In this document: positions 22,563 to 35,061 of the stretch, one piece after another
Numbering within the stretch: the first letter of the stretch is position 1
How the letters are laid out: each line of letters starts with the position of its first letter
Source: Voacanga thouarsii
Lineage: Eukaryota > Streptophyta > Magnoliopsida > Gentianales > Apocynaceae
Assembly: GCA_026120185.1 (NCBI GenBank)
Contig: JANUWF010001281.1
Coordinates: 2,026,501 to 2,090,500, forward strand
DNA length: 64,000 bases
Direction of reading: 5' to 3'
The notes under the pieces: generated by a model
Database searches by the model: none
The model's input: only the letters and a program-made list of their open reading frames with translations
What the model was told of the DNA's origin: nothing
Program-made: the position numbers and the translations under genes

Positions 22563-24957
22563 TATAACACCCCACTACCTAGGCCTAACAGGGCCAAGGA
22601 TGTCGCCCTATCCATAGGACAAGGGGTCTTTTTAACTAGGTCACATAAAATAATATAAAATAAATACCTTAAAATTTAACTTATTACAACCCAATAAAAC
22701 ATGAACAAATCCAAAATAAATTGTCTGCTACAATCGCTCAAAACACCACATAAAGAAAATAACAAAAAGGTCTTCAAAATCACAAGCAACAATCTAGCTA
22801 ATGTCCTTCACAGCAGGATCAACCTGAAAACATAGCATAAAAGGCGCTGAGATAAAAATCTCAGTAAGCATGTGTGTGCTTTGAGTGTTTCAAGTAAAAC
22901 AGTTCATGTATACATGTTGTAAAAGTTTTATAAGAGAAAGTGCTGGCAAACATTAAATAAATGTTAAAAATGAAGAATGGTGTTTTACTTTCCAAACTAT
23001 ACATGTGCAAAATAAATACAATCACCCAAAGAGGTAGCCATAGGTTACCACACGTTGGATTCCAAGACCATATAATGGTCAGAATGCCACACGTTGAGCA
23101 TGCTGACAAAAGGTAGGTGTACGGCCTATCGGGTGAGATACTCCTCAATCTCTACACTCGAACTTACTGGTTATCCACTCCGGAAACACACAGTCCACAT
23201 GACTAAAACTTGCTAGTTGGGACCTGTATGACCTACCAGACTGGCATCCTATTCGGGAAGGACTCACCCCTTAGAGGTGGCCACCTACTGAAAGACTTAC
23301 GCTAACCCATCAAAGACTAGTCCTAGTAGTCTACCCTTATTGAGTACTCAATATTGTTCATCCCACTTGGGAGAAAATTGATTATACAATGATTTACTTG
23401 GAAATAGCAATTAAGGGTTTCTAAAATTCTTGTTAAAGTTGGGTTATAGAAAGAGTTTAGCATTTTGTGTAAAACAGTTTGTTTAATTTTCAAATGATTT
23501 GCTTGACTGAAATAAAAAGAAAAAACGGTCTTTGATTGCCTTTACAATCGAATGATCATACACATTGAACTTGGCTTACCACAATAATTTTTGGTGTTCA
23601 AATAACTCCATGCAAGAGCTTACCTGATCTTTTGCTTGCTTGAACTCAAAAGTCCTCCAAGATTAACCTAACCCAGCCTGGGGTAAACACAAGGTATAAG
23701 GTTATACTTGAGCTATACTTGCTTTACATAAATAATTCCTAGTTCAACTAATTACAACCATGACCTTAATGTCTTCAACTTTAAGGCTAGATAATAAAGG
23801 ATTTTATAAAATAAATCTAGCTTGATAAGTTAAAATAACTAGGGGTTCCAAAATAATTACTAATAAGTTATAGGTTCAAATAATACATCTTGAGTATTAT
23901 TATTACTAAATAAACTAGTGTTTAAATATTGAATAATACTAAGTCCTAAATAATGTTAATAAATGGTAATTTTTAAATAGTATTATTATAAATAAATAAT
24001 AAATTACAATTAATATTTAATTAATAATTAATAGATCATAAATAATTAGTAATAAATAAAATTAATAATAACTGAATTGTATTAAATTTTTTATTAATAG
24101 ATAACAAATAAATTTTAATATAAATAATATTGATGAATATAGGTAAAAGTTTTAACTATGGTCTACAAGGTCATTAATATTTTATTATTTATTATTATTT
24201 ATATAAAAAATCTTATTTATTATTATACATACATATATATAAATATATATTATTTTTAATAAAAGATATTATTTATTTGACTAATAAAATATCAATATTT
24301 CATTTAATATTCTATTTCCAAAACTTCCTAGGAATTTCAAAACATTTAGAAAAAATATATATATAGTAATAATTTTAATTAAGGTAATAAAATTTGTTAA
24401 TAAAAATAACCTAGGATTAGCAAGAAAATAATCATCGTTTTCCTATTGCTAAACAAGATTCATGAACACATTCTCCAATCATCAAACAATAAACTAATCC
24501 ATTCAAGAACATAAGCCTAAATCAACATATACTATCACATGGCCAAAACCCTACTATGCATAATCATTAGTCATGGCTTCAATAGACATAAGAACATAAA
24601 AGTCCTATTCACCATAGCTGTCATAACATCTAACATGCTTTAAACATCCATAACGCTCCTAAGACATGATGAACGTACATTAATTCTCAAGAAAATCCAT
24701 ATAACTTAATCATATACAACCATTCTCATATCCTAACCCCAACCCCTTCATTCACATGCATACACTCAATCCCCCATTCATATTCTATTCTTCCTATCAA
24801 CATCTAAGAGACATGAATGTAGAATTGAAAAGGAGGTTTAAGGGGAAAATACTTGATTGTCGATTACTTCGAGGAAGACTAAAGAAGGTCCACGCGCGAT
24901 TTAGAGTCTTGAGTTGTCCAAGGGAAAAACAGCCATAGTTGTTGATCAACCATTTCA

Positions 24958-24960
<3 letters not shown>

Positions 24961-25007
<47 letters not shown>
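24961..25007. repeat. (GA)n microsatellite in chromovirus LTR1
   Basis: About 23 GA units. A dinucleotide tract sits at the matching place in all four chromovirus LTRs: 37292-37354, 54973-54997 and, in reverse, 52176-52237. Confidence 0.95.
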
Positions 25008-25008
<1 letters not shown>

Positions 25009-25720
25009 ATTAGTATGGTGCATTGAAGGTTGAATGGAAGAAGATGAACAAAGAAGTTGTTCTTGATTTGCCTTGATGATGTTCTTGTGACCTTCAAGAA
25101 AAAACTGGTTTTTGATCCGATTAAAATTTCTTGGTTGCGAGATTTTGTGTTATAAATACCATAAATGAATACTAGGGATTATGTAGGGGTAATCTAGAGT
25201 ATTTGAGAGTGATTGGAAGTGTTTAGGGTAGGTTTTGGCTTGAAGGAATGTAGTGTGTGTTCTTGGTGAAAATTGAGTGAATTTGAGAGAGGTGCTGCAT
25301 GAAATCTGGAAGGGTGTTGGCCGAATGGTTTAGGGGAATTAGGAGTTTCAGTTTTTAGCTAGAGGGGAAGAGAATAATCTGATTTTGTTTGAAATTCAAA
25401 TGGAGGAATTTGTGTAGTGGTTTGAGGTATAGGATAAGCTAATGGTGTTTGATTGATGGAGGTTTCTTAGCTCTTCTATGGTGCTAGCTGGACTAGTTTA
25501 TTTTGCTGAAATGAATGAAGGCTATTCAAGCTTTAAGGCTAGCTGAAATTTAGTGCTTAATGGCAGAGGAATTTTTGGTTTAGTAGCTTAATACAAGAGT
25601 GTTTCCATGGAGCAAAATTTTGGATTTTTTTTGAAGTTCAAATGTGTTTTGGATAGAGTGATCTTAGGAGATTTTTTAGGTGTGATTATGGAGTTCAAGT
25701 ATTCAAGGTAAGTGGAGAGG

Positions 25721-27667
25721 TGATGCGTATAGATTTGGGTATAAAAATCATATAAAAACTAAACACATTCTCAATCAAGTTTACATTAAAACGTTAACCC
25801 CAAATTGCACATATGAGCAAGCGTACTCATCATTAACATAAAATAGGGTTCAAATGAATGTCGATCATCAAGTATGCATTAATCTATTCTCTTTCATTGT
25901 TTAACCTACTCAATAAAGTGAAAAAGAAATAAAAAGTAAAATAAAATAAAATAAAATAAAATATATACATGTCAAGGATGGAGAATTAAGTAACTCAAGC
26001 CATTGTTTAGACAAACATGATCTTAAAGTACCCAATCATTATCATAACTAATTATTCACTTGACATCATGAAGGATTAAGATAGACTCACTTCTTTTTCA
26101 ATCCATGAAATCACTATCTCCTAGACAAATTAGAATCACATATTTTGTCTCAACTAATTCACCTAAAAGATGCATTAAACACAATCCTTGATTAAATTTT
26201 CATATTCTGGCAAACTTAAAACATGAAATCAACCAATGAATCCATATTTTGACAGACATCAATTAACCTTTAATTACCTAGTTCTTCGCAATTAACCTCT
26301 CTTTCAAGCAAGTTAAAAGACAACAAATATGAAACTAATGAATTAAAACCACCATCAACCTCTTTTTCATGCAAGTTAATGGAAAGAAACAACCAATCAA
26401 TTTTGTAATAGGCACAAGTAATTAAATACCAAGAAGAACAATCAATTATTCAAAAGAGAAAATAACCCTAAAAGCCGTGAATATCTAAAATAATGTCAAA
26501 TTACAATAAAATAATGAATACATCATTGTCAAGAAAAAGAAAACAAAGGAAAGAAATAGATACTCATAGACAAGCCTTCTTATTCTTCCTTCATAGACAC
26601 TCTTGTACAATCCTTCTTGAATTATTCATCTCGAGAAAATATTGGTGATGCACTCCAAAATATAACTAAGTCTCTACATTGTGCACCTCCTTTTCCTAGG
26701 GTAAATTGGCCTTTATTTATAGGCTTACAAAGTTCCTAAAAGAGTCCTAAGTAAAGAAAAAGTAATTACTTAAATAATCCAAAACAAAAAAGGAGTAGTA
26801 AAATTCTAAAATAAAATCCTAACTAAAATAATAAGGAAAAGAAGTCCACCGCCTTTTTGATTGAAAACTTGGAAATCAATTGGACTTTTGTTGCTTTCTG
26901 CTGAATGCCTTGTTTTCGTTGAATTGCAATTGCTGAAATTGGCTTCCAATTGAGCCAAAGAAATCTGTGCAAGCTGCCGAAAATCCTTGTCCGTGTGCGT
27001 CGGCTCGATTGAGCCGCATTTTCCTTGCTTCGACTCAATTGCGCCGCAACCATCTAAAGCTACCAAATCTCTGTTTTTCATGCTCAGCCACTTTTCTTCA
27101 ATTAATCCACCCGAAATCTTAGCATCTTTTGTTGACTTTGTTTCTTTGTCTTGGCCCCACCGAAACTCTCATTTTCCCTTGTTGTTTTTGTCCTTTGCTG
27201 ACTGAAATTCTCCTTCCCTTTTGCTAATTGCTGACCGAGTTTCCTTGGCTGCTTCTTTTCTTGCTGTCGGCTTTGTCTTCTTCTTTTCTTCTACCGAATT
27301 TCTTTTCTTTGTTGTTGCTGTCGGCTTGCTTAGCCGAACCAACCTAGACCAATTTCTCCCTTTAGCCATTTTCCACCTTTCTTTCCTCTAATGTCCAATT
27401 GCAATTGCTCTCCCCTGTTTCACTCAATTTATTTGCACACTTCTCTGTTCCACCAGTAGCTATCCGGCGCCAGCTCCACTTTTTGGGCTGGTGCTGGTCC
27501 TATTCTGCAAAATCGCATAATTAGCTCTAATTTTTTCTTATTTTTAAATAAAATTACAAAAAAGCATTTTTATTAAAAAAAAAATCAAATATGAAGGAAT
27601 ATGACTAGTTATTTCACAAAATAGCCTCAAATAACTAGGAAATATATAACTAATTTAGGCCCTATCA
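25721..27667 (-). mobile_element. Solo Athila-type LTR (G3), target duplication AGAGG
   Basis: It begins TGATGCGTATAG and ends GGCCCTATCA on the + strand, as in the G1 LTRs. AGAGG is present at 25716-25720 and 27668-27672. It is 1947 bp, longer than the others. The first 1 kb aligns with the G1 LTRs, but about 26620-27530 is largely different and GC-richer, with a GGCTCGATTGAGCC inverted repeat at 27000-27015 and CCGGCGCCAGC at 27464. A TATA-like box is at 26713-26722 on the minus strand. Confidence 0.9.
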
Positions 27668-28542
27668 AGAGGTTAATGGTGTTCAGTTCATGGCTATACA
27701 AGGTCCATTTTACAGAGGTTTGAAGGTGGTTTTTTGGCCTAGGCCTAAGGAGACAAGGCTGGGAATTTTCTGGTTTCAAGGTGTTCAAGGTTTGCTGAAA
27801 TTTTCTTTGCAGAATTTCTGCATTTCTTCAGCCCAATTTGCAGTTGATTTTGAGAGGTGTTTGAGGGTCTTGTAAGGTTGGTTTCTAGCCTTCTTTTTGG
27901 AGAAAAAGAAGAGGAGTTTTGCTAGTTTGGTGACAAGAAAAATAGCTTCATTTTCAGATTTATGTGCAGCGAAAATGCACAGAAATTTTTTTGGTTTTGC
28001 ACAGTTTTATGCAGTCCGAATTTGCACAGAAATTTCAGTCTTCAAACTACATGAATTGCTCATTTTTTTTCGCAGCAAATGAACAAGAAAACTGGCTGAT
28101 TTTTTTGAAAGCTGGACTACTCAAAATTTTGGAAAATTTCCCGGTTTTCTTCATTGAAATCATGAACACTTTGAAGATGAGTTTAAAGGTCCTACCATGG
28201 TGATTGATTTCCCTTGGAAACCCTTCCTAACTTATCTCCTATTTTCAGTCAACCCTCCAACTTCCAAGGTTAATTTTCAAAATTCAAGGCTAAGAAATCC
28301 TCACAGAATTTTTCTGGAATTAAAAGATGAAACTTGAGGAATTTTGAATAATTTAAATTGTATGTTAGGACAAAGCTAGAAGTAATAAAAAGGACAAGAA
28401 TTCCTCTAGAATTCTTTTTAGGACATGATGATAGGATTAAGACATTCCCTTCATGTCTCCCCTAGGACAACATTCCTATCTTTAAGGAATGTAAGAAAAT
28501 AAAAATTTAAAGTTAACTAAGATAATCATGAATAAAACTTAA

Positions 28543-28610
28543 GTGATGGGATTTGAACTCATGACATTAGAGATTAATTCACAAAGCTCTAACCACTTAA
28601 CCACAACAAC
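28543..28610 (-). other. tRNA-like module (A and B boxes) in LTR1
   Basis: On the minus strand TGGTTAAGTGG (28593-28603) fits the tRNA A box and GTTCAAATCC (28549-28558) fits the B box. The spacing is that of a tRNA gene. The acceptor stem is not preserved, so it is not a working tRNA. It may be a relic of a tRNA or SINE captured by the LTR. Confidence 0.6.
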
Positions 28611-28855
28611 TCTTGTTCTTATTTTCTCACCCAAATATTTTTCTTATTTAAACCTCAAGCCATCTTCCTATTTTGACCTCAAGCAAAATTACCATTTTAC
28701 CGTTCTTACTCAATAAGTATAACTAAGCCTTTTAACCTATAAATCACAATTCTCAAGCACATAAAATTATTGAAAAATATATATATTTATGAAAAATAAT
28801 ATGATATACAGCCCGACTCCCATACTCTAAAGTTGGCTTTCGGTGGGATTTCACA

Positions 28856-28872
28856 TCTTCCCCCCCTTAGAA
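28856..28872 (-). other. Polypurine tract of the first chromovirus internal region
   Basis: On the minus strand CTTCTAAGGGGGGGAAGA adjoins LTR1. It follows a conserved GAATTTCGAGTTGAAATTC stretch, as is usual in chromoviruses. Confidence 0.85.
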
Positions 28873-29055
28873 GAATTTCAACTCGAAATTCAGGCATACC
28901 TTTATCTCAGATCTAGATACTTTCACTTTACCCACTCTTCTGCTTCCCATGTGGCATCTTGCGTGCCATGATGCTCCTACTACACCTTTACCATCGGAAT
29001 CTGCTTGTTCTAGAGAGTCTTTATACTTCGGTCAAATATTTTCACGAGTTTCTCT
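28873..29055 (-). pseudogene. Chromodomain remnant (first internal region)
   Basis: Read on the minus strand from 29050: IFDRSIKTL, a stop, NKQIPMVKV, two stops, EHHGTQDATWEAEEWVK and KYLDL. This is the C-terminal chromodomain that chromoviral integrases use to bind histone marks; E-H-H-G-x-x-x-A-T-W-E is its most conserved part. It is separated from the rest of integrase by solo LTR C3. Stops make it non-functional. Confidence 0.82.
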
Positions 29056-31000
29056 TAAAGATTTAAAAGGGAAGCAAAACACACAGTGGAAGCAACAAAT
29101 TGAACAAAAACACGCAGCAGAACTCCAGATCGGAGCCGGGGTTGGTTCCGCCGCCTCAGCCGGCACTAGTTACGGCTTGTCCGAGCTCCGAGAGAGAAAA
29201 AAATTTTAGCTCTTCTTCTTGTTTTTAAAGTTGGCTGGACCGGAATATGTGGAACTGGGGTAGGTGTGCTGGTGGAAACCTTTGGTGCGATTCTAGCAAG
29301 CCTCCTACTCCGTCTGTGCATGTATATGAACGCTAACCTCTCGATCTTCCAGTATATGGCCTACCTAATTCACGTTTGGTGAACAACTCATAGGGCTAAG
29401 GAATTTTTCAGAGAGAAGGGAAGGCTGTCACGTTTTTCCTTCACTCAGAGAAGAAGAAGAAAAAACAACGTTGAAAAAACGTACGTCTTTGTTCTCCTAT
29501 TTATCCTAAATAGAACCCTAGGTTAAATTGAATTGGCCTACTGGACTCTTAGTTTAGCCTTTTGGACTAAATTAATTATTCTAATTAGAACCAAATAAAT
29601 AGCCTAATAAATAATTAATTTTCCAGCCCAAATAAACTAGTCCAATTAACAAGCCTACATTAGTTTGGTCCCAGGTCAATCTTTAATTTTCAAATTGGGC
29701 CAAAGCCTTGAATAATTAATTAACCCACCAAACTAATTTAATTAATTCTCTATCTCTGTGGACCTCTATTTTATTTTAGCCTAATAATTAAATCAAGCTA
29801 CTTAAATAAAATAAATTCTATTTAATTTAATTTAAGACCAATTCCTTAGCCTGTATATAATTAGGACTCATGGTCTATACTGTGGACCAAAAGACACACC
29901 GCATTGGCTACTAAAATGACCAAAATACCATTGCCATATAAATAGCTGTATTTTGCATTTTAAATATTTCCTAATATCACTATAAGGAAATATTGACCCC
30001 AAGGACAATGCGTTTAGCAAAGTCTCCGATCTACAGGTGAAGTGACTAAAATACCCCTCTATACATCGCCGTGCATTATGGAGGAAGAAATGTACTAACA
30101 CCTTTCTAAATGACATCTACTATCCTTAGGCTTCTAGTCTAATGATCCACGACTTCTTGGATTGTTTTCACTTTCCAGGGGAGCTACCCTAAAGCAAACA
30201 ACCAAGTCATGTTTCCTAGGGCCCTGGATATTTAAATCATTTAGACAACCACAAGGAGCAATATAGTATAGAAACTATCTTGTACAAGTCTATTTAACTA
30301 ACTAGTTAAATATACCTAACATGCAAGTATATTGGTCCTATGATAGAACCTCAACTAAAAGCATATCAAAGTACATGCTTCCAGCTTCGTCAGACCACCA
30401 ACTCATACTTAAGTCATAGAGTACTAGTCCACGTTGTAGCAATAGTAGTCTAGGTTTCTACCATATAGTACTTTAAGAAACCACTACTACAGGTCCTATT
30501 CTACGTATTCGAAATATGCTTATGTCATGAAGTGAGTGCACTACCCACTGGCTAAAAGTAAGCCATTGAGGTGATTGCACTAGTAGCAGTAGCAGTCTAG
30601 GTTTTTACAATATAGTACTTTAAGAAACTACTACTACAGGTCATGTTCTACGTATTCGAAATATGCTTATGTTATGAAGTGAGTGCACTACTCACTGGCT
30701 AAAAGTAAGCCATTCCCCATTTGGAATTCATAACATAATAACCTAAACATAATAAGATTCCCATTCTCATCAATTTGTTAAGAACAAATGTTTAAGTGTT
30801 AAGTAACCCGTGATCCATACCTTATTGTGAAAGACCACCATTCACATGGACCACTTACTTAAACACAATGGTTCTTTTCCAAATGTAATTATGCATAAAT
30901 AAAATGTAAATTCACAAACAATTTCTGAGAAAAAATTCTTTTATTAAAACATTCGATATTTACATCAGAAACCTAGTCTCAGAGGGCATATTTCCCAACA
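29056..31000 (-). mobile_element. Solo Copia LTR (C3) between integrase and chromodomain
   Basis: On the minus strand it starts TGTTGGGAAATATGCCC (right end, 31000), like C0 and C4. The flanks TCTCT (29051-29055) and TCTCC (31001-31005) are a target duplication with one change. It includes a duplicated segment of about 133 bp (30434-30567 and 30582-30714; CTACGTATTCGAAATATGC at 30501 and 30648). Near its left end (29130-29185) lies a GC-rich CCGGCACTAG/GGAGCCGGGG segment. No internal sequence, so a solo LTR. Confidence 0.82.
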
Positions 31001-31005
31001 TCTCC

Positions 31006-32140
31006 ATATAGCTAAGGTCAGGTTGCAATACTAACGGCTCATCATTTAAAACATGTCCGGATTGGCATTGTACTTCTTCAGCTGAGATACATGAAATACA
31101 TCGTTTATCCCCGTCAACCCATCTGGCAAATCCAATCAATATGCCACTGGCCTAATTCTCTCCTTTATTGGAAACGGTCCCAAATACCTCGGATTTAGCT
31201 TCCTACCTTTCGGATTCTTCAGAATTCTTCTATTCGGTGTCAATCTTAGGAACACATCGTCTCCCACCTGAAATTCTAACTCTCTCCGCCTATTGTCTAC
31301 ATAGCTCTTTTGTCGGCTGCGGGCTGCTTTCAGCCTTTCCTTGATTAGTTTAACCTTGTTCAACATTTCTTGAACATAGACTTCTCCCAACTTCTTTATG
31401 TGGCCATCTTCCGATCAACTCCAGTATAGTAGTAGTTGACACTTACGTCCATACAATGCTTCATAAAGAGCCATTCCAGTCAAAGACTGATAGCTGTTAT
31501 TGTACTCCAATTCTGCATATGGTACACATTCGATCCACTTATCCCTGAAATCCAATACACAGGCTCTCAGCATGTCCTCTAATAACTGAATAACCCTTTC
31601 TGTTTGTCCATCGATTTGCAGATGTGCCGTCGTACTGAACTTCAGACTAGAACCCATTGATTCTTGAAACTTGCCCTAAAATCGGGATATAAATCTCGGG
31701 TCTTAGTCGGACACAATACTTGAAGGTACTCTATGCATGTTTGATTGTTTCTCGCACATAGGTCTGAGCTAACTTCTCCATTGAATCCCTTACATTCACT
31801 AGTATAAAATGCGCTAATTTGGTTAATCGATCCACTACTACCCATATGCCGTCCTTTTAGGTCCTTGCCATAGGGAGTCCAGTATCGAAGTACATGGTCA
31901 CCTCTTCCTATTTCCATCCAGGTACTGGCAACGGTTGCAACAATCCTGCTGACTTCTTGTGCTCTGCTTTGACTTTCTGACAAGTTAGATACGTCGAGAC
32001 ATACTTAACTGAGTTCTTCTTCATTTTGGGCCATCAATAAGTTCTTTTTAGATCTTGATACATTTTAACCTCTCTCGGATAAATGGCGTACTTGCTCTTA
32101 TGCGTCTCTTCCAAAATTCTATCCTTCAATTGGTGATCAT
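31006..32140 (-). pseudogene. Chromovirus integrase (first internal region)
   Basis: On the minus strand from 32140: the zinc-binding domain with EETHKSKYAIYP, YWWPKMKK and CQKVKAEHKK; the core with IWVVVDRLTKLAHFI (first Asp); a damaged second-Asp region; then KFSTTAHLQIDGQTERVIQL and YNNSYQSLTGMALYEALYGR. The C-terminal part has RQKSYVDNRRRELEFQVGDD, FLRLTPNRR, PRYLGPFPIKERI and LDLPDGLTGINDVFHVSQLK, which runs into solo LTR C3. Frame changes and stops are present. Confidence 0.88.
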
Positions 32141-33620
32141 CGGGTACACACAAACGATCTCAGAAGTACAAAACTCCTGCTTTGTCCTGCCGGAATTCAC
32201 TACCTTGCCCTTTAAGCTCCTTGTCCTTGAAAAGCTAGAATTTTGCATTACTTTGTTGAGCCTCAATAATTTCTCGCCTTAGATTTGGCATCAACTTCAG
32301 GTTGCTAACAATAATCCTCTCTTCTTGCACTTCTGCTCTTCTATCCAACATATCCTGAACCACTTGAACCTTCTACACACTTAGCCTAGCCATTCTGACT
32401 TTCCGGCTCAAGGCATCGGCAACAACGTTGGCTTTCCCGGGGTGGTAGTTGATAGGACAATGGTACTCTTCCAAAAATTCCATCCATCTTCGCTACCTCA
32501 AATTCAAGTCCTTCTGGGTGAAGATGTACTTCAGGCTCTTGTGATTAGTGAACACTTCATATTTCACTCCATACAAGTAGTGCCGCCATTTCTTTAAAGC
32601 GAACACAATGATAGCCAATTCTAGGTCATCCGTGGGATAATTGACTTCATGTGGCTTCAATTTTCAAGATGCATAGGCGATCACCTTCCTGTCTTGCATC
32701 AAAACTACTCCCAAACCTTCCTTTGAAGCATCAGTATACAGTGCATAAGGCTTATCTTCCTCTAACAGTCTCAACGCAGGTGCTGTCATTAATCTCCACT
32801 TCAACTCTTGGAAACTCTTTTCACATTTTTCATTCCAGATAAAGGGTACGTCCTTCCTCAACAGCCGGGTCATAGGCAATACGAGCATTGAAAATCCCTT
32901 AATAAACCTCCTATAGTAGCCAGCCAATCCCAAGAAGCTTCGAATCACTGTGATGTTCTTCGGTTGCTTCTAGTTCGAAACTGCTTCGACTTTTTCTAGG
33001 TTCACCTTGATTCCATCCTTGGTTACCATGTGGCTAAGAAATGCCACACTATCCAACCAAAACTCACACTCGCTAAATTTGGCAAAAATCTTGTGCTCCT
33101 TTAGCTTTTCTAGTACTAGCTTCAAATGTTCTGCATGATCCTCCGGGCTCTTGGAGTAAATGAGTATGTTGTCAATGAAGACCACCACGAACTTGTCTAA
33201 GTAGGGTAGGAAAACTCGATGCATCGAATCCATAAACACTGTTGGTGCATTGGCTACCCCGAAAAGCACCACCACAAACTCGTAGTGAGTATATCTTGTG
33301 TTGAAGGCCGTCTTGGGAATATCCTCCTCTTTTATCCTCACTTGATAGTATCCTTGCCTCAAATATAGTTTGGAGTAACAATTGGATTCTTGCAACTGGT
33401 CGAACAACTTGTCAATTAGCGGTAGAGGATATTTATTCTTGATGGCCAGGTTATTCAAGCCCTGGTAGTCGATATAAAACCTCATAGTCCCGTCCTTCTT
33501 CTTCACGAATAGCACTGGTGCTCCCAGGGTGATGTGCTAGGTCTGATATAGCCTTGCCTCACCAACTCTTCTAACTGTTCCTTTAGCTCTGCTGGTGCCA
33601 TCCGATATGGAGTTTGGGAC
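32141..33620 (-). pseudogene. Chromovirus reverse transcriptase and RNase H
   Basis: The best-kept frame (33515-32970) holds [60 protein letters not shown] and [17 protein letters not shown]; the catalytic box is I-D-N where I-D-D is needed. RNase H follows (32948-32410) with [35 protein letters not shown], a stop after VIAYAS, then [20 protein letters not shown] with Asn for a catalytic Asp, and [15 protein letters not shown]. Typical chromoviral wording; inactive. Confidence 0.9.
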
Positions 33621-33779
33621 ACCGGTTCTGCTCTTGGAACTAGATCAATGGTGAACTCAATTCTCAGTTGGGAGGTAGAGAAGTGAGTTCCACAGGAAAT
33701 ACGTCGGGAAAGTCTTTTACCACCTCAGTATCCTCGAGGGTGCACTGGTCCTGTGGCTTATTTATCATATAGATCAAAT

Positions 33780-34200
33780 ATCCTTGACATCCTTGCTTCA
33801 ACAATTTCTAGGCTTTTGCTCTAGCTATTAAAAACTTCAATTCCTTTACTCTCTTGCTGTTGAACTCTAACACATCATACCTTAGTCTAATGAACTGAAC
33901 CGATTTATTCTTACAATCTATTCTAGCCCCATGCTTAGCTAGCCAATCCATTCCCAATATCAAATCATAATCATCAATAGCCAAGATTATCAAATCTCCC
34001 TCCAAATTTTTTCTCCCCAATTCAATTTTACAATTCCGCACATACCAATCTACTTGCACCATTTTCCCCAAAGGCGTACTCACCAATAAAGTAAAATATA
34101 GTTCTACTCCATCCCAACCTAAATGATATGCACAATTCTTGTTTAAATAGGAATAGATAGGTCCAGGGTCTATCAATGCATTAACAGAACGACATTAGAT
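33780..34200 (-). pseudogene. Chromovirus aspartic protease
   Basis: The frame 34176-33808 reads MIDPGPIYSYLNKNCAYHL, then VRNCKIELGRKNLEGDLIIL and YDLILGMDWLAKHGARIDCK, the pattern of chromoviral proteases. The active-site D-S/T-G-A has become D-P-G-P. It is the domain between Gag and RT that processes the polyprotein. Confidence 0.85.
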
Positions 34201-35061
34201 AGTAAACGTACCTTCTACTACTGTTGCATCAGCTCCTACCTCCTCCCGGTTGAGAGCGAAAACATTTGCTTTCACATGTGGCTTCTGCGTTCTACTCCCA
34301 TGGCATTGGCTCGATTGGCTCCTGGGATTTGGGCCGGGTTTCTTTGTCCAACTTGGAGAAGTTTAAGGCAGGCATTTTGTAGATGGTTTGGGTCTCCGCA
34401 GTGGTAACATTTTTGCTCACCTTCTTTGGACCAACAATTTTCTCCATGTGGCCCATTTTTTCACAGTGTTGGTATAATGGAAGATTCTGTGTAGGACCAA
34501 CCGGTGCTATCCGGGCTTGCTTTCCCCAGTTCTGCCACTACTGGTTGGTAGGGCACTTGTTAGGTTGTTGCCTCTGGAAAAGTCTTGGCAGCTATCTTGG
34601 TGGTAGGAAAGGTCTTGGTGCCATTTGGTTGCGATCTTTATTCTCAGTCTGGGTGGTTGCGTCCACTGCCCCCGAATAGGTCGTTGGTGGAGAAGGTGCC
34701 AATGCCCTTCTTAACTCCTACCTTAAACTTTTGACAAATTGCCTTGTTCTGTTCTGCTTAGTGTCCACCAGCCTCTTGCAGTACTTTGACAATAGAATGA
34801 AATGTGCCGCGTACTGTGCCACCGTCATACCTCCTTGCTTCAGATTCTAAACCTCATCTTCCCGCTTCTCTACTATCCACTGAGGGATATATTCGGCTCT
34901 AAATGCTTCCACGAAATTGGCCCATATCCAGTCTTGGTCAATCATCTCCCAGTCATCTTAGACCCGTTGCCACCATGCCCAAGTTGGGCCCCTCAATCAG
35001 AATGCAGCAAACTTCACCTTTCGCTTCTCAGTGTAATGAAGTATAGTGAAGAGATCCTCCA
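34201..35061 (-). pseudogene. Chromovirus Gag, 5' end lost at the LTR2 junction
   Basis: On the minus strand from about 35050: YTEKRKVKFAAF, TWAWWQRV, WANFVEAFRAEYIPQWIVEK, then LKQGGMTVAQYAAHFILLSK, as in retrotransposon Gag. A zinc knuckle at 34368-34409 is fully intact as CYHCGDPNHLQNAC (C-x2-C-x4-H-x4-C). The N-terminal part, 5' leader and PBS are absent: at about 35062 Gag runs directly into LTR2 sequence. Confidence 0.83.

Larger units (their letters stand above)
22563..28855 (-). mobile_element. Chromovirus LTR1, containing solo LTR G3
   Basis: On the + strand it starts TATAACACCCCACTACCTAG and ends GGTGGGATTTCACA; the intact counterpart in LTR4 reads TGTGAAACCCC...GGTGTTACA, so one base at the left end has changed. 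Without G3 and its duplication it is about 4.34 kb. It contains an AT-rich block (23930-24420), a (GA)n tract (24961-25007) and a tRNA-like module (28543-28610). The first 300 bp of the + strand side is the segment missing from LTR2. Confidence 0.85.

Noticed and set aside
24879..25097. Frame with a Ser-Leu repeat; similar at 37160-37453
   Set aside because: Product of the (GA)n microsatellites in the chromovirus LTRs.
34383..34679. Plus-strand frame of 98 codons
   Set aside because: Antisense to chromovirus Gag, whose zinc knuckle is intact on the minus strand.
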